Source: Kribbella albertanoniae | GTDB lineage: Bacteria; Actinomycetota; Actinomycetes; Propionibacteriales; Kribbellaceae | Length of the DNA: 64,000 nucleotides | Reading direction: 5' to 3' | Assembly (NCBI RefSeq): GCF_004348455.1 | Contig: NZ_SMKA01000008.1 | Location: 1-64,000 of the forward strand | Shown here: piece after piece, positions 56,018 through 64,000 of the stretch | How the letters are laid out: every line of letters starts with the position of its first letter | How positions within the stretch are numbered: the first letter of the stretch is position 1 | Made by a program: the position numbers and the translations under genes | Notes under the pieces: generated by a model | What the model saw: only the letters and a program-made list of their open reading frames with translations | What the model was told of the DNA's origin: nothing | Database searches by the model: none

Positions 56018-57190
56018 TCAGCACCGGCCCTTGTTGGCGGCACACCACGCTTGCAGCTTGGCCACGTTCGCCTGGTGCTCGGCGCCCGTCGTCGCGAAGG
56101 CCGTCTCGCCGGTGTCCAGGTTGACCAGCGTGAAGTACATCCACGGGCCCTTCGCCGGGTTCACGGCCGCCCGCAGCGTGTCCTTGGTCGGCGAGCTGAT
56201 CGGCGTCGGCGGCAGGCCCTTGAACTTGTAGGTGTTGTACGGCGAGTCCGAGTTCCGCTGTTCGTTGGTGGTGAAGACACCGCCACCACGACCGACCGCA
56301 TAGTGCACGGTCGAGTCCATCTGCAGCTTCATGTCGGCCTGCAGCCGGTTGTAGATCACCCGGGCGACCTTGGCGTAGTCCTGCTTGCGGTTGGTCTCGC
56401 CCTGGATGATGCTCGCCACGATCAGCGCGCGGTACGGGTCCACGTCGCCACGCTGGGCGGCCTTGACGAAGTCCACCGCGGCCGCGTTCTTCGCGTACTC
56501 CGCGGTCATCTGCTTGATCATCGAGGTCGCGGTCGCACCCTTCGGCACGTCGTACGTGCCGGGGAAGAGGAAGCCTTCCGGGTTGCCGTTCGCGTACGCC
56601 GGCAGTCCGAGCGTGGCCGGTTTGCCCATGGCGGCGGCCACTGCACCGGCCGGCAGCTTCAGCTTCGGGGCCTCGAGGATCTTGATCACCTCGGCCTTGG
56701 TCTTACCGGCCGCGACGCTGTACCGCAGGACCTTGATCGACTCGTCCGTGTTCAGCATCAGCTCGAGTGCGGCCTTCGCGGACATGTGCTTGCGCAGCGT
56801 GTAGGTCGCGGCCTGGATCTGCAGTGAGCGACTGTCGTTGCGGGCCACCCGCTCGAACGCCTTGGCGCTCTTGACGACTTCCTTCTTCTCCAGGGTGTCC
56901 GCGATCGACGAGTTGCTCTGGCCCTTGGTGATCTCGACGGTCACCACGCCAGTGCCTTCGCCCTCGTAGTCCGGGGCCGCGAAGACCTTCTCCAGCGCTT
57001 CCTTACCCTTGCCGAAGCCGACCACCGCGCCGCCCACCAGGGAGCCCACGACGAGCAGCGAGATGAGCACCGCGAAACAGCCGAAGCCGCGACGGGCGCG
57101 CTGCTTGCGGCGGTTCTGGCGCCGCTCGAGGCGGCTCTCCGGACGCAGCCCGAGGTCCAGGTCGTCGTCGTCCACCGTCGGTCTCGTCAC
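56018..57190 (-). CDS. mltG: Endolytic murein transglycosylase
   Basis: A protein of 390 aa of the MltG/YceG family, which cuts nascent glycan strands. A cytoplasmic basic tail is followed by a membrane segment (CFAVLISLLVVGSLVGGAVV), a LysM-like/small domain and the catalytic part with IVASIIQGETNRKQDYAKVA (Glu) and YNRL, then SPYNTYKFKGLPPTPISSPT. It overlaps ruvX by 4 bp. Confidence 0.95.
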   Translation of the reverse strand: MTRPTVDDDDLDLGLRPESRLERRQNRRKQRARRGFGCFAVLISLLVVGSLVGGAVVGFGKGKEALEKVFAAPDYEGEGTGVVTVEITKGQSNSSIADTLEKKEVVKSAKAFERVARNDSRSLQIQAATYTLRKHMSAKAALELMLNTDESIKVLRYSVAAGKTKAEVIKILEAPKLKLPAGAVAAAMGKPATLGLPAYANGNPEGFLFPGTYDVPKGATATSMIKQMTAEYAKNAAAVDFVKAAQRGDVDPYRALIVASIIQGETNRKQDYAKVARVIYNRLQADMKLQMDSTVHYAVGRGGGVFTTNEQRNSDSPYNTYKFKGLPPTPISSPTKDTLRAAVNPAKGPWMYFTLVNLDTGETAFATTGAEHQANVAKLQAWCAANKGRC

Positions 57191-57645
57191 AAGGCCCTCC
57201 CCGGTGGGTTCCCGGTCTCCCGCTCGAGGTCGAGCGCATGTTGCAGAATCACGACCGCCGCGGCCTGGTCGACCACGGCCCGCCGCTTGGCACCCTTTTT
57301 CCCACGCTCGCGCAGCATCCGCTCGGCGGTGACCGTGGTGAACCGCTCGTCCACCAGCCGCACCGCCAGAGCCGCGTTCCCCGCCTGCACCAAGTCCTGC
57401 ACCTGCTTCGCCGTCTCCCGGATCTTCACCGCGGCCGGTCCCTCACCCCCGGACAGGGAGCGTGGCAGACCGATCACGATCTCGAACGCCTCCAGTTCGG
57501 CGGCGAGTGCGGCGATCCTACCCAGATCACCGGGCCCCCGGCGGATCGTCTCCACCGGGGTGGCCAGGATTCCGTGCGGATCGCTGCTGGCGACGCCGAT
57601 CCGGGCGTCTCCGATATCCAGTGCGATCCGCACGCCCCGTCTCAT
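57187..57645 (-). CDS. ruvX: Putative pre-16S rRNA nuclease / RuvX (YqgF)
   Basis: A protein of 152 aa, RNase H-like fold. RIALDIGDARIGVASSDP holds the first catalytic Asp, FEIVIGLPRSLSGGEG the second strand, and VRLVDERFTTVTAERML the conserved DERFT, with a late DQAAAVVIL Asp. Length is normal. Between alaS and mltG, as in most actinobacteria. Confidence 0.95.
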   Translation of the reverse strand: MRRGVRIALDIGDARIGVASSDPHGILATPVETIRRGPGDLGRIAALAAELEAFEIVIGLPRSLSGGEGPAAVKIRETAKQVQDLVQAGNAALAVRLVDERFTTVTAERMLRERGKKGAKRRAVVDQAAAVVILQHALDLERETGNPPGRAL

Positions 57646-57647
57646 GG

Positions 57648-60317
57648 TCAGCCAGTGACGAGCTGGCCGACGGTGTACTCGACAGCGGCCAGCGCAGCGT
57701 CGGCACCGGACGCGTCCGTGCCGCCACCCTGCGCGACATCGGCCTTGCCGCCGCCCTTGCCACCGAGCTTCTCGGCCGCGACGCGCACCAGGTCACCGGC
57801 CGACAGCCGCCACTCACGGGCAGTGTCATTCAGTGCGATCACGATGCCGGGCTTGCCGTCGTTCACGCTCAGGACCGCCACCACGGCCGGCTTGTCGGCC
57901 GCCATCCGGCCGCGGACGTCGAGGGCCAGCTTGCGCAGGTCCCCACCGTTCACACCGTCGGGAGCCCGGTGGCCGACGTACTGGACGCCGAAGACGTCGC
58001 GCGGCGCTGCGGCCAGCTCGGCACCCATCGCCAGCACCTGACCGGCGCGGACCTTCTCGAGCTCCTTCTCCGCCGCGCGCAGCCGGTCGGACAGGTCGGC
58101 GACCTTGGCCACCAGCTCCTCCGGACGGGCCTTCAGGTTCTCGCTGAGCAGCCGGACGAGTGCGCGCTCCTTGCCGAGGTAGCGCAGTGCCTCCATGCCG
58201 ACGAGGGCCTCGACGCGGCGCACACCGGCGCCGACCGAGGACTCGCTGGTGACGGTCAATGCGCCGACCTGCGACGAGTGCTTCACGTGCGTGCCACCGC
58301 AGAGCTCACGCGACCAAGGGCCGCCGATCTCGACGACCCGGACCTGCTCGTCGTACGTCTCACCGAACAGCGCCAGCGCGCCCCACTCCCGAGCCTCCGG
58401 GAGCGTCATGTACTGCGCCGCGACCGGCAGGTCCTGCCGTACGGCGAGGTTCGCGACCTCTTCGATCTCGGAGCGAGTGGCCTGGTCCAGCGCCGAGCCC
58501 CACGCGAAGTCGAGCCGCAGGTAGCCGGGCTTGTTGTACGAACCGCTCTGCAGCGCGTTCGGGCCGAGCACCTGACGCAGCGCGGCGTGCACGACATGCG
58601 TGCCGGAGTGCGCCTGGCAGGCCGAGACCCGCCACTCGTGATCGACCTCGGCGTGTACGTCGAGGCCCGGGCGCAGGACGCCCTCGACAACCTCGACCTT
58701 GTGCACGATCAGGCCCTTGACCGGACGCTGAACGTCGAGCACCTTCAGCTTCACGCCGTCGGCCACGATCAGGCCCTCGTCGGCGATCTGGCCACCGGAC
58801 TCGGCGTAGAACGGGGTCTTCTCCAGCACGACCTCGACGGTCTCGCCCTGCTCGGCCGCGTTGGCGACCACACCGTCGCGGAGCAGACCGCGGACCCGCG
58901 AATCGGTGGTCAGCTCCTGGTAGCCGGTGAACTCGGTGACGCCCGACTCCCGCAGCTCGCGGTAGCCCGTGGTGTCCGCGTGACCGGCCTTCTTGGCCCG
59001 CGCGTCCGCCTTGGCCCGGTCGCGCTGTTCCTTCATCAGCGACCGGAAACCCTCGGTGTCGACGTTCAGCCCCTGCTCGGACGCCATCTCGACGGTCAGG
59101 TCGATCGGGAACCCGTAGGTGTCGTGCAGCTGGAACGCCTTCGCGCCCTCGAGCTGGTGCGCGCCACCGGCCTTGGTCTCCTTCACGGCCAGGTCGAAGA
59201 TCGTCGTACCGGCCGTCAGAGTCCGGCGGAACGCCTCCTCCTCGGCATACGCGACCTGACTGATCCGGCCGAAGTCGGCCTCCAGCTCCGGGTACGACTT
59301 CTTCATCTGCTGCAGGCTGACCGGCAGCAGCTCGACCAGGCTCGGGTCCTCGTAGCCCAGCAGGCGGACCGAGCGGATCGCACGGCGCAGCAGCCGGCGC
59401 AGGACGTACCCGCCCTGCTCGTTGCCCGGGGTGACGCCGTCGCCGATCAGCATCAGCGCACTACGGACGTGGTCGGCGATGACCCGGAACCGGACGTCGT
59501 CCACCTGGTCCACGCCGTACTTGCGGCCGGTCAGCTCCGAGGCCTGCTCGATCACCGGGAAGATCTCGTCGATCTCGTACATGTTGTCGACGCCCTGCAG
59601 CAGGTACGCGACGCGCTCGAGGCCGAGACCGGTGTCGATGTTCTTCTTCGGCAGCTCACCGAGGATCGGGTAGCCGTCCTTGCCGCCACCCTCGCCGCGG
59701 ATGTTCTGCATGAAGACCAGGTTCCAGAACTCCAGGTAGCGGTCGCCCGCCTCCCAGTCCCGGTCCGCGCCGAACTCCGGCCCGCGGTCGATCAGGATCT
59801 CCGAGCACGGGCCGCACGGGCCGGGGATGCCCATCGACCAGAAGTTGTCCTTCATCCCGAGCCGGACGATCCGGTCGTCGGGCAGGCCGGCGACCCGCTT
59901 CCAGATGTCGATCGCCTCGTCGTCCTCGTAGTACACCGAGGCGTAGAGCTTGGACTCGTCGAACCCGTAGCCACCGTCGGCCTGCGACTTCGTGACCAGC
60001 TCCCAGGCGTACTGGACCGCCTGCTCCTTGAAGTAGTCGCCGAAGGAGAAGTTGCCGTTCATCTGGAAGAACGTGCCGTGCCGGGTGGTCTTCCCGACCT
60101 CTTCGATGTCGAGCGTCCGGACACACTTCTGGACACTGGTCGCGCGCGCGTACGGCGGCGTCTGCTGGCCGACGAAGTACGGCACGAACTGGGCCATCCC
60201 GGCCACGTTGAACAGCAGGTTCGGGTCCGGCGACGGCAACGGCGCACTCGGCACCACCGTGTGGCCGCGGTCCTCGAAGTAGCTCAGGAACCGCCGCCTG
60301 ATCTCACTGGTTTCCAT
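57648..60317 (-). CDS. alaS: Alanyl-tRNA synthetase
   Basis: A protein of 889 aa charging tRNA-Ala. The catalytic domain starts METSEIRRRFLSYFEDRGHT and has VRTLDIEEVGKTTRHGTFFQ. The editing domain metal site is HSGTHVVHA (near 565) with CGGTHVKHSS (near 668). A C-terminal DHHA1 domain is present. Essential and full length. ATG 60317 is used. Confidence 0.98.
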   Translation of the reverse strand: METSEIRRRFLSYFEDRGHTVVPSAPLPSPDPNLLFNVAGMAQFVPYFVGQQTPPYARATSVQKCVRTLDIEEVGKTTRHGTFFQMNGNFSFGDYFKEQAVQYAWELVTKSQADGGYGFDESKLYASVYYEDDEAIDIWKRVAGLPDDRIVRLGMKDNFWSMGIPGPCGPCSEILIDRGPEFGADRDWEAGDRYLEFWNLVFMQNIRGEGGGKDGYPILGELPKKNIDTGLGLERVAYLLQGVDNMYEIDEIFPVIEQASELTGRKYGVDQVDDVRFRVIADHVRSALMLIGDGVTPGNEQGGYVLRRLLRRAIRSVRLLGYEDPSLVELLPVSLQQMKKSYPELEADFGRISQVAYAEEEAFRRTLTAGTTIFDLAVKETKAGGAHQLEGAKAFQLHDTYGFPIDLTVEMASEQGLNVDTEGFRSLMKEQRDRAKADARAKKAGHADTTGYRELRESGVTEFTGYQELTTDSRVRGLLRDGVVANAAEQGETVEVVLEKTPFYAESGGQIADEGLIVADGVKLKVLDVQRPVKGLIVHKVEVVEGVLRPGLDVHAEVDHEWRVSACQAHSGTHVVHAALRQVLGPNALQSGSYNKPGYLRLDFAWGSALDQATRSEIEEVANLAVRQDLPVAAQYMTLPEAREWGALALFGETYDEQVRVVEIGGPWSRELCGGTHVKHSSQVGALTVTSESSVGAGVRRVEALVGMEALRYLGKERALVRLLSENLKARPEELVAKVADLSDRLRAAEKELEKVRAGQVLAMGAELAAAPRDVFGVQYVGHRAPDGVNGGDLRKLALDVRGRMAADKPAVVAVLSVNDGKPGIVIALNDTAREWRLSAGDLVRVAAEKLGGKGGGKADVAQGGGTDASGADAALAAVEYTVGQLVTG

Positions 60318-60321
60318 GGTG

Positions 60322-60561
60322 TTACCGGTAGTCCTCACGTTCGTTCGCCGCCGCGTCGATACCCAACGCGTCCTTCAATTCTGCTTCGCGCTCCGCCATG
60401 CCCTCACGGACCTGGTCTCCGAAGTGCCGGACCGCCGCGGCCAGTTTGGCCGCCGACTCCTGCACGGACTCCGGGGCGAGCACCTGCGCCCGCTTCTTCA
60501 ACCGGGTCACCGCATAGACACCCACGGCGATCCCGACGATCAGCCAGAAGATTCGCTTCAC
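60322..60561 (-). CDS. Small single-pass membrane protein (DUF6167-like)
   Basis: A protein of 79 aa with an N-terminal membrane helix (IFWLIVGIAVGVYAV), a basic stop (TRLKKRAQ) and an amphipathic helix AAAVRHFGDQVREGMAEREA. Found just upstream of alaS in many actinobacteria. It overlaps the DUF948 gene by 4 bp. Confidence 0.85.
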   Translation of the reverse strand: MKRIFWLIVGIAVGVYAVTRLKKRAQVLAPESVQESAAKLAAAVRHFGDQVREGMAEREAELKDALGIDAAANEREDYR

Positions 60562-60968
60562 CGCTTCCGCGCCTTCCGCTCGGCCTTCATCTCGTCCTTC
60601 ACCCGGCGGCTCACGTCCTTGCGCTGCTGCTCACCGAGCGCCCGGCGCACGCCGTACGTGAACGCCGCCGCCTTCACCAGCGGCCCACCCGCGGTCGCCG
60701 AGAACAGCGACACCAGCGCCGCCGCGTTCGTGGTCACCGTGGTCGCGTTGTCGGTGATCGTGTCCACCTTGGCCAGCTGTGCGTTCGTGGTGGCCACCGT
60801 CGTGGTGACCTCACCCAGCAACGGCACACTGGAATCCGAGACGCCCTTCACCATGATCCGCGTCTCGTCCAGCACCTTGCCGAGCTTCAGGATCGGATAG
60901 GCCAGCAGGCCCACCAGAATGAGCAGCGCGCAGGCCGCTATCAGCCCTGCGACTTCACCGACGCTCAT
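60558..60968 (-). CDS. DUF948-containing membrane protein
   Basis: A protein of 136 aa. An N-terminal membrane helix (VAGLIAACALLILVGLLAYP) is followed by a long helix typical of DUF948 (KVLDETRIMVKGVSDSSVPL ... NATTVTTNAAALVS) and a basic C-terminus. It heads the alaS operon. ATG 60968 is preferred to the upstream GTG at 60998. Confidence 0.87.
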   Translation of the reverse strand: MSVGEVAGLIAACALLILVGLLAYPILKLGKVLDETRIMVKGVSDSSVPLLGEVTTTVATTNAQLAKVDTITDNATTVTTNAAALVSLFSATAGGPLVKAAAFTYGVRRALGEQQRKDVSRRVKDEMKAERKARKR

Positions 60969-61086
60969 GGAAAACGATCCACCTTCCGTTGCGACCACGT
61001 GGACCGCACGACCCTATCGCGCGCCCATACCGCACAACCGTCCAGGACACCATCCCCCACATAACAGTCCCCCACCAAACCGGCCC

Positions 61087-61092
61087 TAGAGT
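61087..61092 (+). promoter_or_regulatory. -10-like hexamer of the SitI3-like gene
   Basis: TAGAGT at 61087-61092 lies 7 bp before GTG 61100, fitting a leaderless transcript. No Shine-Dalgarno is seen. Confidence 0.45.
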
Positions 61093-61099
61093 GAGCGGG

Positions 61100-61468
61100 G
61101 TGGCGATCGAGTACACGTTTCAGCTTTGTACGGCGACGCCTGCTGAGGTGATCAGCCGGCTGCTGGTGCCGGAGGTCTGGTACCTCACGACCCACAAGAC
61201 CCCGACCGGCCTGCGGATCACCGTGCACCCCGACAGCCGGCCGAACCTGGTGCTAGATGAGCCCGAGATCAGCGTCGGCTTCCGGCTCGACAAGTTCGAG
61301 GAGCCGGGGCCGCAGTACGACGAGATCGCGCGGCACGTGATCGCCGTACTGACCGCGGAGGCGGGCGACGCCGTACTGCAGCAGGACTTCGAGCGGATCT
61401 TCCTGCTGCGGCGGGGCACTCAGTTGGTGGTCAGCGAGTCGTTCTGGGCGCCTGAGCTACTGCCATAG
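61100..61468 (+). CDS. SitI3-like family protein
   Basis: A protein of 122 aa starting VAIEYTFQLCTATPAEVISR, which resembles the SitI3 group named after immunity proteins of Myxococcus Sit toxins. The rest, DEPEISVGFRLDKFEEPGPQ and LQQDFERIFLLRRGTQLVV, is alpha/beta. Start GTG 61100 fits the family N-terminus and the leaderless promoter; GTG 61091 is the alternative. No toxin gene stands beside it, so an immunity role here is doubtful. Confidence 0.75.
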   Translation: MAIEYTFQLCTATPAEVISRLLVPEVWYLTTHKTPTGLRITVHPDSRPNLVLDEPEISVGFRLDKFEEPGPQYDEIARHVIAVLTAEAGDAVLQQDFERIFLLRRGTQLVVSESFWAPELLP

Positions 61469-61506
61469 CCGTTCGAGCGCCGGGCTGCGATGCCCTATCC
61501 GGAGGA

Positions 61507-61809
61507 CTAGTCGAAGACGACTGTGAGCTCTTGGACGGTGCCGTCGGGGGCCCAGGTCAGGTGCATCGTGCCGGTGCCGCCGCCGGCCCATTGGAAGCGG
61601 CCGGTGTCTGGGTCGAGCAGGGTCATGGTTTCGGCGGGTGGGTTGGCTGCGTAGGCGGCGGCGATGGTCGCGCGGCCGGTGAAAGGGCCAGCTGGTACGC
61701 CGACGAACGTCATCTGGGCGTCGTCCGCGAAGCGGGTGGCGAAGGTGTCCCAGTCGCCGGTGGTTACGGCATGGTTGAACGCGGTGACGTGGTCGTCGAG
61801 TTGGGTCAT
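61507..61809 (-). CDS. SnoaL-like / NTF2-like small protein
   Basis: A protein of 100 aa of the NTF2-like fold ([40 protein letters not shown]). These proteins may act as polyketide cyclases, isomerases or as binding domains; no active site is assignable. It overlaps the end of rarA by 4 bp (ATGA). Confidence 0.87.
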   Translation of the reverse strand: MTQLDDHVTAFNHAVTTGDWDTFATRFADDAQMTFVGVPAGPFTGRATIAAAYAANPPAETMTLLDPDTGRFQWAGGGTGTMHLTWAPDGTVQELTVVFD

Positions 61810-63347
61810 TTGCGGTTCCGGAGGATTTTGCGGATGGCGTCTACGCGGTCTGCGTACGCCGCTTCGCCGCCGCGGCGGGTGGGGTTGTAGTAGTCGGTGC
61901 CGTCGATGACATCGGGGGCGTACTGCTGGCCGACGACGCCGCGGGGATCGTTGTGGGAGTACTGGTACGACGAGCCGTGGCCGATCTTCTTCGCACCGGC
62001 GTAATGGGCGTCGCGCAGATGGGACGGGACCGGACCGATCTTGCCGGCCTTCACGTCGGCGATCGCGGCGTCGACGGCGGTGATGACGGCGTTCGACTTC
62101 GGCGCCAGCGCAAGCGCGACGACTGCCTGGGCGAGGTTGATCCGCGCCTCCGGCATACCGATCAGCTGTACGGCGTCGGCCGCGGCAACCGCCACGCCCA
62201 GGGCCGTCGGGTCACCCATGCCGATGTCCTCACTGGCCGAGATCACCAGCCGGCGCGCGATGAACCGCGGATCCTCACCGGCCACGATCATCCGCGCCAG
62301 GTAGTGCATCGCCGCATCCACGTCCGAGCCACGAATCGACTTGATCAACGCCGAAGCCACGTCATAGTGCTGATCCCCCGCCCGGTCATACCGTACGGCG
62401 GCCTGGTCGACCGCCGTCTCCAGCGTCTCCAGGTCGATCGTCGCGGGCGGAGTCGTCGCGGGGCCGGCACTCGCGGGGCCGGCACTCGCGGAATCGGCAC
62501 TCGCGGAATCGGCGCTCGCGGAATCGGCGCTCGCGGAGTCGGCGCTCGCGGAGTCGTCGTCCACCGAGGCGGCGGATGCTGAGTCGTCACCCGTGGATGT
62601 GGCGGGGGTGGGCTTGGCAGGGTGTTTGGCGCGGGCTCCGCCGGCTGCTGCTTCCAGGTAGGTCAGAGCTCGGCGCGCGTCTCCCCCGGCCATCCGGAGC
62701 AGGTGGTCGCGGGCGTCGGGTGCCAGCGTGAACTCTCCGGCCAGCCCTCGCTCGTCGACGAGCGCGCGATCCAGGAGCACCGAGATGTCGTCGTCGGTGA
62801 GCGATTCCAGGGTGAGGAGCAGGCTGCGGGACAGCAGCGGGGAGATGACCGAGAAGAACGGGTTCTCCGTGGTGGCGGCGACCAGGGTGACCCAGCGGTT
62901 CTCGACGCCGGGCAGGAGGGCGTCCTGCTGGGCCTTCGTGAAGCGGTGGACCTCGTCGATGAACAACACCGTCTCGACAGCACCGCCCGGGCGGGCCAGG
63001 TCACGCCGCGCCCCGTCGATCACCTGCCGAACGTCCTTCACCCCGGCCGTGACCGCGGACAGCTCCACGAACTTCCGGTTCGTCTGGTGCGACACGACCG
63101 CCGCGATCGTGGTCTTCCCAGTCCCCGGCGGCCCCCACAACAGCAGCGACATCGGCTGGTCCCCCTCGACCAGCCGCCGCAACGGCGAACCCGGGGCCAG
63201 CAGATGCTGCTGCCCCACGAGCTCATCCAGACTCCGCGGCCGCATCCGGACAGCCAGTGGCGCCGCCGTATGGTCCACGTCCGCCAGGCTCCCGCCACCC
63301 CTCGCAGGCGCAGGAGCTCCCGGCAGATCGAACAAGCCCTCACTCAC
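61806..63347 (-). CDS. rarA: Replication-associated recombination protein A, AAA+ clamp-loader-like
   Basis: A protein of 513 aa (MgsA/RarA family), acting at stalled replication forks. It has [20 protein letters not shown], Walker [36 protein letters not shown], sensor [15 protein letters not shown], and a C-terminal DNA-binding domain ([20 protein letters not shown]). Between the AAA+ core and the C-terminal helical part sits an Asp/Ser/Ala linker of about 45 residues, produced by a 15-bp tandem repeat; relatives are shorter there. Confidence 0.94.
   Translation of the reverse strand: MSEGLFDLPGAPAPARGGGSLADVDHTAAPLAVRMRPRSLDELVGQQHLLAPGSPLRRLVEGDQPMSLLLWGPPGTGKTTIAAVVSHQTNRKFVELSAVTAGVKDVRQVIDGARRDLARPGGAVETVLFIDEVHRFTKAQQDALLPGVENRWVTLVAATTENPFFSVISPLLSRSLLLTLESLTDDDISVLLDRALVDERGLAGEFTLAPDARDHLLRMAGGDARRALTYLEAAAGGARAKHPAKPTPATSTGDDSASAASVDDDSASADSASADSASADSASADSASAGPASAGPATTPPATIDLETLETAVDQAAVRYDRAGDQHYDVASALIKSIRGSDVDAAMHYLARMIVAGEDPRFIARRLVISASEDIGMGDPTALGVAVAAADAVQLIGMPEARINLAQAVVALALAPKSNAVITAVDAAIADVKAGKIGPVPSHLRDAHYAGAKKIGHGSSYQYSHNDPRGVVGQQYAPDVIDGTDYYNPTRRGGEAAYADRVDAIRKILRNRK
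62458..62547. repeat. 15-bp tandem repeat inside rarA
   Basis: Six in-frame units of the form GCGGAATCGGCACTC (with G/A and C variants), encoding repeats of SADSA. The unit is a multiple of three, so copy number changes do not break the gene. Confidence 0.85.
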
Positions 63348-63519
63348 CCCAAGAGCCTAACCACTGCCACCGACATTCCGCGTTGCTGGGTGGCCGGGGT
63401 GGGCGGTCGCTGGGGACCGCGTGCATGAAGTGGGGACGTGGGACATCTGACCGGCTGTCCGCAGTCCCCAGTTGGTGACCGCAGTACGGCGGATTGCCCG
63501 GATTCCCCGTTTGAGCCGC

Positions 63520-63624
63520 CGCCCACGCCACCAGTTGTGGCCGGAGACCAGAAGCTGGGGCCGGAGACTCCGTGCCACAGGTCTCCAGCCGTCACAAGGT
63601 GTCTCAGGCCACCAGTGGTGGCGC
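63520..63624 (+). repeat. Dispersed structured repeat, copy C
   Basis: About 105 bp, the longest copy. It contains GCCACCAGTTGTGGC at one end and GCCACCAGTGGTGGC at the other, with GGAGAC...GGTCTCC between. CAGAAGCTGGGGCCGGAGAC and CACAAGGTGTCTC are shared with copy A. Confidence 0.78.
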
Positions 63625-63675
63625 GGACCAGCTACCGCAGACGTCGCCGGCCGCCTCCGATCGGAGTTGCGGGGG

Positions 63676-63720
63676 TTTGTGGAGTCGTACTGCCACGGAG
63701 CGGCAGCCAGACTCCACAAA
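63676..63720 (-). terminator. Terminator-like hairpin downstream of the right-edge gene
   Basis: TTTGTGGAGTC (63676-63686) pairs with GACTCCACAAA (63710-63720), with an inner CTGCC/GGCAG stem. It lies 15 bp after the stop of the truncated gene at 63735. No T-run follows. Confidence 0.6.
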
Positions 63721-63734
63721 AGCGGCGTGGCCGG

Positions 63735-64000
63735 CTACTTCTTGGCGTCCTTCGGGTCGTCGTCGGAGTCGGCTTCGCGGAGTTCTTCGGGGAGGTCGTC
63801 GGAGTCGGCTTCGCGGAGTTCCTCGGGGAGGTCGTCGTCGGAGTCGGCGTCGCGGAGTTCTTCGGGGAGGTCGTCCTCGTCGAAGTCCTCCGGGAGGATC
63901 TCCTCGGCCTCGGCCCCCGACTGCGGGCGGATGGCGTTGCGGAGCCGGCCGAGGATCCGGTCGGCTTCGGTGCCGAAGGGGTTGTCGTTGACGAGGTAGG
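63735..64000 (-). CDS. Truncated protein with acidic tandem repeats (C-terminal end only)
   Basis: The last 87 residues of a gene entering from the right. The tail repeats DDLPEELREADSD three times, from a 36-39-bp tandem repeat (63759-63872), and ends DDDPKDAKK. The visible upstream part is YLVNDNPFGTEADRILGRLR. The tail is strongly acidic and probably disordered. I do not recognise the family. Confidence 0.7.
   Translation of the reverse strand, partial: YLVNDNPFGTEADRILGRLRNAIRPQSGAEAEEILPEDFDEDDLPEELRDADSDDDLPEELREADSDDLPEELREADSDDDPKDAKK

Larger units (their letters stand above)
63348..63734. other. Gap upstream of rarA
   Basis: A 387-bp region with dispersed repeat copy C (63520-63624), a terminator-like hairpin at 63676-63720 and a putative rarA promoter near 63350-63460. 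Nothing coding is evident. Confidence 0.55.

Noticed and set aside
57462-61064. A plus-strand open frame of 1200 codons opposite alaS, ruvX and neighbours
   Set aside because: It is antisense to well-identified genes. Its composition (Arg/Gly/Asp/His-rich) is the usual shadow of high-GC coding DNA.
61100-61468. SitI3-like gene as half of a toxin-immunity pair
   Set aside because: No toxin gene with export or polymorphic features lies next to it; both neighbours are identifiable as other families.

Overview
The window is high-GC (about 70 percent), dense, double-stranded-coded DNA typical of a filamentous or near-filamentous actinobacterium. The alaS-ruvX-mltG-aroE ... aroC-aroK-aroB backbone, the extreme rarity of TTA leucine codons, the leaderless-type promoters and the many BTAD, TetR and LuxR regulators suggest the order Propionibacteriales. 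A Kribbella-like member of the Nocardioidaceae/Kribbellaceae is my best guess; this is inference, not a database result. No rRNA, tRNA, CRISPR array or complete insertion sequence was seen.

Left part (1-29.7 kb): after a truncated hrpB helicase, almost all minus-strand genes belong to a phage-tail-like contractile injection system (CIS/eCIS, related to Afp/PVC particles and to the cytoplasmic CIS of Streptomyces). It lies in two blocks. Block 1 (29.7 down to 17.7 kb) encodes the DUF4255 cap protein, an AAA+ ATPase, a 1035-aa unknown protein, sheath, tube, a gp41-like chaperone-type protein, DUF6760, a 749-aa low-complexity protein and a second tube protein. Block 2 (7.8 down to 1.0 kb) encodes the LysM hub protein, VgrG-like spike, PAAR tip, gp25 wedge, baseplate J protein, tail protein I and a membrane protein with zinc ribbons and a discoidin-like domain. 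A 9.8-kb stretch separates the blocks. It carries two tandem paralogous BTAD/NB-ARC/TPR regulators, a TPR protein, a TetR/carboxylesterase pair and an SGNH hydrolase. The two blocks share a roughly 27-bp sequence at the same distance from a -10-like hexamer upstream of their first genes. TTA codons occur in two CIS genes and in one of the BTAD regulators.

Middle part (29.9-43.5 kb): a divergent 1899-aa exported propeller/choice-of-anchor-D protein and a LuxR-type regulator border the CIS. Next come a type II dehydroquinase (aroQ), a TetR gene divergent from a HelR-like RNA polymerase recycling ATPase with a strong palindrome between them, an SDR-TetR-esterase operon and a GMC oxidoreductase.

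Right part (43.5-64 kb): the shikimate genes aroB-aroK-aroC are translationally coupled. A PIN toxin/antitoxin pair, a small exported peptide and an ADP-ribosylglycohydrolase follow. A 535-bp convergent gap at 48.5-49.1 kb holds three families of inverted repeats. Then come two lipoproteins, two Tat-type bicovalent flavoproteins flanking a prepilin-peptidase-like gene and a DUF2330 gene, then aroE, mltG, ruvX, alaS, two small membrane proteins and rarA. A roughly 95-bp dispersed structured repeat appears three times (17.6, 26.9 and 63.5 kb), and the decamer AGAGAGCGCT is strongly over-represented in coding sequence.
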